DNA of 64,000 bases from Angiostrongylus vasorum (lineage: Eukaryota > Nematoda > Chromadorea > Rhabditida > Metastrongylidae), in NCBI GenBank assembly GCA_018806985.1, contig JADANN010000445.1, positions 852,001 through 916,000 on the forward strand, written 5' to 3'. The position numbers and the translations under genes are program-made. The notes below the pieces were generated by a model. The model did not search any database. It was given only the letters and a program-made list of their open reading frames with translations, and was not told the origin of the DNA. This document shows positions 13,501 to 23,025 of the stretch, piece by piece; position 1 is the stretch's first letter, and every line of letters begins with the position of its first letter.

Positions 13501-14199
13501 GGGCACTGTAAGTCGTTATATATACTAGATAAAGATTTGATCAGCTTTACGATGCTTGATGAAGTCGATGCAAGGCACATCTCTAGATGGTTGGTCAGTG
13601 TCAAGCGCTTTATCCTCTGTGATTTTATTGGCAATGATGAAATCCGATTTCAGATTGAAGGCATCGAGCAGTATGCATTCCGGGCATTTGCAGATGCCTT
13701 GGAAACCATACCAATGGCACTGGCTGAGAACAGTGGTCTAGCTCCCATTGATTCACTTACCGATTTAAAGGTTTGTAAACTAAATTTCTGTTTTGCAACA
13801 TGCAATGTACGAAACCGCCTTTTGGGACATTTGCATAGTTCAGGCAAAGCAAATCGAAACGGGTAAACCTTATCTTGGGATTGATGCCATGTTTAACGGT
13901 ACCAACGACATGAAGCAGCAAAAAGTCATCGAGACCCTCGCATCGAAGAGAGAACAAATCTCTTTGGCGACTCAGGTAAAACAGTTTGATTTGATTTGAG
14001 AGAAGTAAATTTTCGCTGCGAATCCTTGTTTGCCACACAAGACGTGAATTGCTAAGAAATATCTGTAGTTATTAAGACATTCCATAAGCATTTAACATAT
14101 AATAATAACAATAATAATCGATTTTCTTTCAAGGTCGTACGTATGATCTTAAAAATCGATGATGTAAGAGTTCCAGACGACGAACAACAGAGTCACTAA
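7510..14199 (+). CDS. cct-5: T-complex protein 1 subunit epsilon (CCT5), 5' part not found
   Basis: Subunit epsilon of the cytosolic TRiC/CCT chaperonin, which folds actin, tubulin and other proteins using ATP. Ten exons join in frame: 7510-7607, 7934-8028, 8116-8227, 9944-10042, 10137-10268, 11392-11549, 11629-11914, 13654-13770, 13844-13975, 14134-14199 (TAA at 14197). They give about 431 residues of a roughly 540-residue family. Diagnostic pieces in order: [134 protein letters not shown]. The first exon begins at phase 1, so upstream exons must exist, but the N-terminal 110 or so residues, including the nucleotide-binding GDGTT motif, are not in the preceding 7.5 kb. The intron after 10042 begins with GC. 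Identity is secure; the missing 5' end is an annotation or assembly question. Confidence 0.95.
8780..9345. repeat. R1 inverted pair in cct-5 intron
   Basis: The left arm (about 8780-9000) and right arm (about 9120-9345) are inverted R1 copies. Minus-strand GGCGAAACGAAGGACC-type sequence in the right arm answers GGCCTTTGCCTTTC in the left. GTTAAGCTGAAG on the left pairs with CTTCAGCTTAAC on the right. The pair lies within the intron 8228-9943, so the transcript could form a diverged hairpin. Confidence 0.65.
9375..9442 (+). other. tRNA-like sequence (pseudogene or SINE head)
   Basis: A 68-base unit is closed by a perfect 7 bp acceptor-like stem (GGCGGAG at 9375, CTCCGCC at 9436). It has an A-box-like CGCAATGGTTAGTG and a B-box-like AGTTCGATC. 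D, anticodon and T stems are poor, so I do not call a functional tRNA. A related GTGATGCCGTCGAT string recurs near 27987. Confidence 0.4.
9600..9665 (+). repeat. R4 3'-tail fragment
   Basis: GAAGTGCTAGGATCCGCGTAG followed by an A-rich run. The same tail occurs at 10853-10905 and 62393-62460, so it is probably the 3' end of a retroelement I cannot name. Confidence 0.5.
10519..10905 (+). repeat. Unidentified repeat ending in the R4 tail
   Basis: An open frame of about 111 codons (10519-10854) ends directly before the R4 tail (AGGATCCGCGCA ... AATAAAATAAAATAAA). It sits inside the cct-5 intron 10269-11391. The frame, with [15 protein letters not shown], matches no family I know; its position suggests the decayed end of a retroelement ORF. 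Confidence 0.4.
12070..12395 (-). mobile_element. Non-autonomous Penelope-related element with hammerhead-like end
   Basis: Read on the minus strand, this translates to [20 protein letters not shown], then [18 protein letters not shown]. That is close to the 58.9-59.05 kb copy (KRKRVHDVCGLPRDSQQVLD, then QLKKCKSKESYCVQYLED). It then runs into a hammerhead-like motif at 12124-12159 (GAAACATCAGC in place of GAAACGTCAGC) and a terminal block ending near AAACACGGCATTG. It lies in the cct-5 intron 11915-13653. The CTGANGA part of the ribozyme core is mutated, so this copy is probably dead. Confidence 0.6.
12466..12532. repeat. TA/TG-rich microsatellite
   Basis: Alternating purine-pyrimidine repeat (ATACATATGTACATG ... 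GTGTATATATGCATATA) within a cct-5 intron. Confidence 0.7.
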
Positions 14200-14743
14200 A
14201 TTCTACTTGACTGTGGTTTAGAGTCGTGTAGAATTATTGTTATGGACTTTTTGACTTTTACTCCATAGTGAACTCTTGTTGGCTTTGTAGTTCCGAAGTA
14301 TGTTCATTCTTCCTGATGGCATTCTAAGAATCCTTAAGAAGTTTTCATCTCTTCCTTCCTATCCTTGTTAATGTTTATACGCTGTCTGTCAGAAGTACCC
14401 CCTTCGATGTGGTACAGTGCTGACCTCCACTGAGCGTTTGTACTACTCGGGATAAGTTTTGTTTGTAGACCGTTGTTTAATTGTCTCTGCATATTTTAAC
14501 TTGTTTGCTTTTTTTTTCTCTCCTTTGTTTGCATAAAAATGATTTATATTCGGTGTTAGTATTTAATGGTATATCACGGTTTTCCTCGGTGTGCATTGTC
14601 TTTCATAATCTTCAAAACCATATTTTGCTCAAGGTTCATCTTTCTTAGTAATTCTGTCTACAAATACTTCCTTTCTGGTTCCAGGTAAAAAATTAAAGAT
14701 GATGGTACCCTAAATTCATGGTGCTTGTCTTTTATGCGCAAGC
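14200..14743 (+). promoter_or_regulatory. Possible operon intercistronic region with trans-splice acceptor
   Basis: This lies between the cct-5 stop (14199) and the atf-7 ATG (14744), on the same strand. It contains a U-rich tract near 14510 and acceptor-like sites, the best being TTCTGGTTCCAG ending at 14684, 59 bases before the ATG. I find no AATAAA in the whole interval. This fits processing of a shared transcript, or simply a short intergenic region with a variant poly(A) signal. Confidence 0.4.
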
Positions 14744-17700
14744 ATGTCGTCTGTAGTTACGTCTAGCGGTCATGCTACTGCGACTTCGTCGCTTGCTAAG
14801 GAAAAGGTGGGTAATTTTCAGAACATTCCAACTTTTATCTTGAATTCGTTACAGTTTTTCTCCCTTTAGGGCAAACACGTTTGTATCTAATAATGCTGTC
14901 ATACGCCTGCTATTCAATCGTACTTGTTGTCCCAGTTTGTTTCACTCTTTTTTTGTAATATGTTTGTTGCTACACTGTCACCTTTTCACCTAGTAAGTTA
15001 TTCAACCCAGCATAGGCAGGAATATCCACAGCTCACTCCTCGTTGATCTGGTTTTTTTTTGTGTATGGATACTTTACTGGATATCGGGATCGCCCTTCTT
15101 ACCAGATACCCCTATCTCCAATACAACTTAATTTGATTGGTTCTTTCCTTGACTGAGGATATTTCCTTGTAGTTGTGAAGCAGCCGTGAGAAGACTATCC
15201 TACAATGTCACTGTAGGCAGCCAATGAGTGAAAAAGGGATTTTTTATTTGGTCGGTTTGCTATCGTATGCTCGCCTTGTGCCCTGCTTTCATTCACTAGA
15301 TGCGGGGCGGAGTAGAGATTTTCGACAGTCAGAGGTAATAACTCGCTTTAAAAGCGACACCGTTATTGAGAATAAATATAGTTTGGTACTACTTTTTTCC
15401 AACAAGAAACAAACAAATTTGCTTGTTTGTATAACTGTGATTTCAAGAGATCTAGAGACAACCGTTTGTTCGAAGGCACTTTATGCAAGGTCTTGTTTGC
15501 TGAAGGTTTTACTATCTAGAAGCTGTTGAGATGCTTACAGGAAGTGGTGATTGATTAGGAAGAAATTCGATGAGTGTATTGGCTAATGAAAAGTCTCGTA
15601 GCTCACTCTGTTAAATTTCTACACTGTTACTTGTGCAAGAAGGGTAGACTTTTTCTTCTAATTCTGAGTACAAACTCTGCAACTTTTATAGGTCTTATAA
15701 GTGGTAAAATCTTTAATAACCAACTCTGTGCAGAAGCCCTCGATACATATGTTTATGTATATATACGTATATACGTATATGTACATGTGCATGTATATAT
15801 ACATGCACATGCATATGTATGTATATATGTACATGTTACATACGTATGTATATATTTCATACGACTCGTCTTAACATCTACTGTGTAAATCCCAGCAATT
15901 CTCGCAATTAATTCGTTCCGCCGCATGTCATCGCATTCCAATTTTCTTGTGATTTTCTAGAGTCGCTTGTAGTAATTTTGGCGATATGGAATAGCCTCTC
16001 TTTATGCAGGCGAAAGTTTCATTGTGTAATAATGAGACTCTTTTGGTAAAGATATTGTATTGATCGTTACCCTTTATGTGTCTGGAGAAAAGCCATGGTA
16101 GTCGAAGGGTTTTTGTGTCGCTCAAAATATGCACAGTAGTTCTTTACTTTCAAGATGAGTTCCAGTGAGTTTCAGTATTGATGGATGTAAATCCGTAGTG
16201 TCAGATCCTTCTAGCAGCCGTATTTATTGGAATGACCTTATTGAGTCACCGAGGCGCTTTAAATTGGGCGAGTAACGTGAAAAAGCAAGTCTTTGTATTG
16301 ATAGGACTGGAGGTAGTTTCTTCGTGTGTTCGGGTTTAATCCCATCCAGACCAGAGCTGTACGGTTCTTCACCAACAGTCGAGATTTTATTAGTGATTGT
16401 TGGAGAACCGCTACGGTCGTGATTATTTTAGAAGTTGTATAGGTGGTCATTTGTGGCCGTTAGTAACGAGTCAATTTTATTCATTTTGTACACACCCAGA
16501 CTCCGTTTGAAATACTTTTGACATTGTTTTCTTCCTTCTTCATTTATTTGCTTTTCCAACTGTTGTCATGTGTCTTATTTTAGAAAGTGCAGATCCTTGC
16601 AAGTGATGTATCGCCTAGTACTGATGTCCTGGAGACTCCTAACCCTCAACGTCTACTTGGTTTAGGAGGCACTACACCGCTTGCTGGTGAGAAATTTTCA
16701 TATGTCGAAATTTTTCAACTCTTTTTTTATTTTTTGCACTTGTGCTTCATTCCGTAAATTTTCTGTTGAATCTATTTACTTCTTGAAGGTAATTTAGTAA
16801 ATCAACCTGATTAGTGAAAACGCTAACGCTGTTAATATTTTTTTTAACCTTTTTATTTACTGCCTACTCTTTTTAATGGCAGGGTATATTGCGAAGTATA
16901 ACTTCAACGAAGCTGAGATATTTGCAAAACTCTGGACCGCAAGTGCCCATGGTGGGGAACGAACGCGCTATTGTCCTTTCCGGGGAGTAACGCGCTCACC
17001 ACCACACCATGCGAGTCCTTCGTTTCGCCTGTCTCTCAGCTAGTTCTATCGATCTTTTTTCCATCAGCAATCACCCGTCAATTGTGTGGTGGTGAACGCG
17101 TTACTCCCCGGAAAGGACAACAGCGCGTTCGTTCCCCACCATAGGCACCTGCGGTCCAGAGTTTTGCAAGTATCTCAGCTTCGTTGCTGTTAATACTGAT
17201 TACGGCGTAATTTAAAAAGCAATAATTGTGATATATAAGCTGATACTATCGGGATTTTCCTTTTTTTTCTCAGTGCTAGAAAACACGAGAACGAAGAAGA
17301 AACATTAGTGTTAGTCACAGGAATTCGCATTCCAACGGTTTACCTTCTTCTTGTGGCTAGAATGTTGTACTGGGTGTCGGGGTGCCTTGTCCAGCGGTGG
17401 TTCATCCACCAACAAGGCATCCCAAACTGAGGAGTCCAACGTCTCCATCCGGAAGCCCAGCTAGTAGTAAACCAATTCCAATGCCAGGAATCAGCACCGT
17501 CATGTTATCAAACTGTTCGCATGGCTGCCAATCTCCCTTTGATCAATAAGGGCGGCGACTGCCTGGGGTGGTAAAGAAGTGAGGAAGGCCTCGCATAGGC
17601 TGGCCTCGGGACTCCAGAGAATCACGATGGCTAAACCAGGAAATCCCTAGAGAATGGGAATTATGCTGGGGCTCGCAAAACCAGTGAAGGCGGGCCATTC

Positions 17701-20700
17701 AAGTGTGCTAGTATCCTTGAACAAAAAGCGTGGTCTTGCTCCTCTTCCATTCAGTAGGGACCTTGAATGACTGGCAACGTGTGAAGAGCCCAGTGTGTTT
17801 GTGAGGATTGGGGGAAAGTTCTGCAGGTGTCCAGATCCTGTTCGGGTCTGGTGCTGTTCGATTTTTTTAGCATGTAGGATCTCAGAAAGGAGGACAAGTA
17901 TTACGACATACCCATCCTTCTTTGTTTCATATGAGCAGGAGGACGTGGCTATCGAAGAGATCTGAGTAGTATTCGTGATTTATTTTCTCCATTGCCTTTC
18001 TGGACGCTGTAACTGTTCCGTCTGGGCGTCGGAGTGCAATCATATTGGTCTTCCAATTGGCCAAGCTTCGGCGTGCTTTTCGAATGATTTTCCCAACCTC
18101 TGCAGCTTCGACCGTAACTGCTGCTCTTTTCTCCTTAAGATCTTCTTTTATCGCCTGTCTGCATTGTTTTGCAAGCTCGGACGCTAGTTCGCGGTTGCCT
18201 GCGGCTCGTACGATTCGACGCTGACGTATCAGCTCGAGTGTTTCTGGAGGCAGACGTCTCTTAGTAACTTTCGAACTCTCAGCTTTCATGGTGCTAACGT
18301 GAAGATATTGAATGAGACGACCGTATTACTCGTCGATGTTGTTGACAACGACATCTTCCCAACAGTCGACTAATGAGTTGTAAAAGTCCCAATTTTTAGT
18401 GGTTTTGGGACTTCGTTTTTTGAGTTTAGCGGCTTTCTCTCCTTTCTGAAATGGAATCTTGCACGAAGAAGGCGGTGGTCTGATCCTTTGTTGAATTCTG
18501 GGACAACAGCGACATCGGTTAGGCAAAACCTTTGGTTTACTATGATGTGGTCTATTTCGTCATGGTACTGTCCACTGAGAGACTTCCACGTCCAGCGTCG
18601 TTGAGCGTGGGGCTTCTGGAATTGCGAGTTGCCATCGATGGTCTTGGTCATCATGATAAACTCAGAAAGTCGCTCACCCCCATTCGTCGCATTCTAATCC
18701 GTGGGTTCCAATGTGACGTTCTTCATACGTCCTTCTTGGTCCAATCCTGGCGTTGAAATCTCCAATGATGACCTTGAAGAATGTATGGTCTTCTCTGTAG
18801 AACTTCTCCAAGTCCATATAGAACGCTTCGACTTCTTCGTCATAGTTTGATGTCAGGGCGTAAACGACGAAGATTGTCGAAGCCGGTATTAATCCACATC
18901 CCTTCAATCGTAAACGTATAATTTGGGTTATAAGTTGTTCGAATGATTCGATGTTCGTGGACAAACTCGTGTTGATGAGAACGCCGACTCCTCTACTGTT
19001 GCATGTTTTGAGGAACAGTTCTTCTCCAGTTTCATAGACGGCGTCGTATGGCTGGAGTCTTCTCTTTGGGCCACTCTATTGACGTCGTACCTTATTCTTG
19101 TTGCCTGCATAGTCAAGTCTTCAATCGAAGACTCAAATGCAACTGTGCATGCATTGTAGGTGCAGATCGTCACCTTAGTCCTTCGAGATTTGTACACCCT
19201 GAAATCGCCAAGATTTCAGCAGTCTCTCCATGCTCGTCCTTTCTAACGCTGCCTAATAGCTAGTTTTTCTGGGATAGGGGAATGAGACTCGTTTATTTTA
19301 CTGTCTTTAGCTTTCTGATAAATAGTAGTAATATAATAGTAGAATGCGTGCGTGTGGTGCAGTGGTTGGAGGCGCCCCTGCGACACACACGTGGAATCGA
19401 CCCCGCACCCATGGCCAACCAAGCGTTCCATCCCTTCGAGGTCAGCAGATTGGTACCAGACTTGTGTGGGAGGATAGCAGCACTGGCTCGATGCATCGGT
19501 AACACCTGTAGTCCCGTTGATCGTCGAATGACTCGAGCGGGCGCCAGTAAATCTTCCATTTTTCACTGTCGCGTGCAAGAGTACCGCAGTGGGTTCTTCT
19601 CGCTCTAGGGACTCGTGGAGCATCATATCTTTCTTCTAGGTTCTTCGTGAAGAACACTGACCATCGGGTCGGTTGTCTTCCTGCAGTACGTTTGACATCC
19701 CGAGGAATGCAGTCACTAACGGCTCTTGTCCATCGGTTGTCATTCATACGCATTACGTGTCTGGCCCACCTTATCTTCGGCTGTTTAGCGTACAGAACGG
19801 CTTCTTTGGTTTTTGATCGTTGACGCAGATCGGAGCTTCGGATCACATCCCCTATTTGTGTTAAACGGGATACTCCTAGTATCGTCCTTTCGACTGAGCG
19901 TTCGATAACGCTGAGTGGTCTTTCATCCTGCTCACGCACCGACCACGTTCACCATGTTGATTTTTCCGACCTAGACAAACGAGCGTTCAGGAGATATTCG
20001 TTCCGTTGAGCGTGAATGGGGCATACGAAACCAATCCGTTCCTCAAGAACATCGTTTTTATGAAATTTACTCGGAGACAAGTCTTTCCACAGGCTTTATC
20101 AAAGTCGGCAAGCATTCGTTCTGCTTGGCTAATGTTTGTTGCTATAAGGACCACGTCATCAGCAAAGTGAAGATGATGTAACTGCCGACAGTCGATTTTC
20201 ACTCCCATTCCAGTTTTCGCATGACGTTCTGGAGGGTGGCGGTAAATAATTTTGGCGAGATGATCTCGCTTTGCCTAACTCCTCTTTTGACGTCGATGTT
20301 AATATAGTTGTAAAATAATGATATCTTGGTTGTGAAATTTTTGTACAGCTCACGAAGAAAATCTTTATGTGCTGAGTAGAGGCTCCTTGACTGTCAAGGG
20401 CGTCCATGACTGCTTCTATCTCAATTGGATCAAGGGCCTTCTGTAAATAGATGAAAGTGAGACAGCGCGGTCTGAACCTTGTTATCGTGTCGATGTGGAA
20501 AATCCATTGTACTAAATCCTTTTCGAAACCCTGCTTGCTCACATGGTTGCCCTTCGTCCAGTGTTCTATCAATCCTGTTTAGGATGACTCGAGTGAAAAA
20601 TTTGTAGACGACAGACAGCAAGCAGATTGAGCGATAGTTGCCGATATCGTGGCCACCCTTCTTGAACAACACGGTCTTGCTGGTCTTCCACTGAGTAGGC

Positions 20701-22957
20701 ACCTTGCATTCAGGCAGGTAACGTGTGAGAAGCTGAGCCAATGGGTTTATGAGGACCGGCGGAAGGTTCTTCAGGTGTTCGGATTTTACCCTCACCAGAC
20801 CTGGTGCTGTTCGGTTTTTCACCGACGAAGTGGCATGTCGGATTTCGGAAGGGAGAACCGGTGGTGCAACACATCCATCCTCCTTTGTTTCATATGATAT
20901 AAGGTGGACGTGGCTATCGAAGAGATCTGAGTAGTATTCATGAATGGTTTTCCCCATACCGTGTAGTGTGGCGCAGTGGTCGAAGGCTCCCTGCAATACA
21001 CAGGGGATAGATGCCCCCCGTCCTAGCCCCTACCAATCCCTCGATCCTTTCGGGATCGGCAAATTGTTAATAGACTTGTTTGGGAGGATAGCACCACTGG
21101 CTCGATACATCGATAGGCCACCGCGAGTTATTGTAAAGGCCTGTTATGCGTTCAGTCACCTCTAACGATACTTATTGAAGTCGAATGCATGGCGCATCCC
21201 TTAGGGATTGATCAACGTCGAGAACTTTATCTTTTTTTTTAATTTTCTTTAATATTATAGTAGTCCTCCCAACGGTTTACCGCCTCATCGTGTTTGGGAG
21301 TTGTTTCTGCGTGGCTGGCTGTAATGTACAGCTGGGAGTTCATCCCCCGGCAGGATCTCCCAAACTAGGAAGGAGAGTGGCGTTTCCATTAGGAAGCCTA
21401 GTTAATGGTAAACCAATGCCAGGAATTCACCACCATCCTGGTATCAAACTAGTCGCATGGTGGCAAACCACCCAATGATCTACAAGGGCTGCGACGGCCT
21501 GTGGTGGTGACAACCTGGGGCAGATTTTTAGCCATGCTATCCTGGGGACTTCCGGGGACCACGTTGACTAAACGGGTAGATCTACGGAGAACGGAAATTG
21601 TGCTGGGGCCCTCACAACCAGTGAAAAAGTGCCGTCCAACTATACAGGTAATGTAATAGTAGTATAATATTAATAAATAGTAATGCATATACCTCTATTA
21701 GGAGAAAGTCCATTCTATACGTTTTTTTTAGCTGTCAGCTCTTCAAATACTTTAGTTGACCAAAAACTATTTCTCGTTATGTTTAAAAAACCGCATAGTG
21801 CACTGTATGGTGAAAACATATATTGGAATTGGGCGAGCGAGTTTTAGCAAATCCGTAACTAAACAGTTTCGACAGTCGGAAATATTTACAAAATGTTTTC
21901 TAGTATGTCATCTGGAAAAGGTCGTATATGTAACCTTACATAAATCATCTCGTTCCAGATTTCCCTTTGACGGCTGAGCTAATGCAGAAGTGTATGACGG
22001 TAAACCCTTTTGAAGCAAAATTCAGGGAGGCTAATAGAAAGCTAACAACAGGAACGTTGGAGACAAACGGTCTTGTCCCTGCAACAATATCGTTGTCCAA
22101 CACAAATGGCATGTTTTCAAATTTGATTTTTGTTTCTCTTACTTTTTCATCACTGGTGCCAGTACCTGTTTTCTTCAAATTTTAATCGTTCAAGATTTAG
22201 CATTTTCCTTACTGAAATTGCCCTCATCGCTTTCGGATTCACCGGGAATCTTCTCGAACATCAGTATACTGCAAACGGACGCAGACGGCATGGTGAATGA
22301 GAATTTAAAGACCGCTGACATATCCAAATTGTTGCTCCAGATGAAAGACACAAATTCGTCAAGCATGGATGGTTCGAGCACACAACAAGCGCCAAGAACC
22401 GCTGATGTGTTAAATGCAGTGTTGGACATGCACTCTGATCGCCTCCATACAATTAACTATATTAATAAGTGCGTTTTTGAAAGAAATTCGGTGCTTTCAA
22501 AATTCTCAGCCTCTTAGTTTTTCTTGGGTATGGTACTCTCCCAGCTTTTCTTCTTCATTCTTTTATGTTATTATAATTTTTTTACTTGTTTATAAAACTG
22601 GGATTTCTCTAATACGTAATGGACGGCATAATTAAAAATTACAAGAATCTGCAGATGTCTGACAACAACAATACTTCGTCTTTTCTTATCGTAAGGACAT
22701 TAAATCTTAATTTTTTTAACCCATCGCTTTTTCTTTTACAATTTTGTTTACGAGACGCGCATTTTGAGCAGCAATCCGCTTGAATAAATGGAATTTTGTC
22801 CAGTAGGCACGATGATGTATTCAAGGATATTTACTGCTGCCTTCCTAGCGTTAAAAACTACTTGAAATTCGTCCTCGCTTTTGTGTAAATTTGATTTTTT
22901 GGAGGAGCTACGAGTTAAGTTAACGTTTTGGGATATATATATATATGTGTGTATATA

Positions 22958-23025
<68 letters not shown>

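Noticed and set aside
22929..23024. Possible regulatory or origin function of the TA tract
   Set aside because: Simple TA microsatellites are common in introns; nothing else supports a function.
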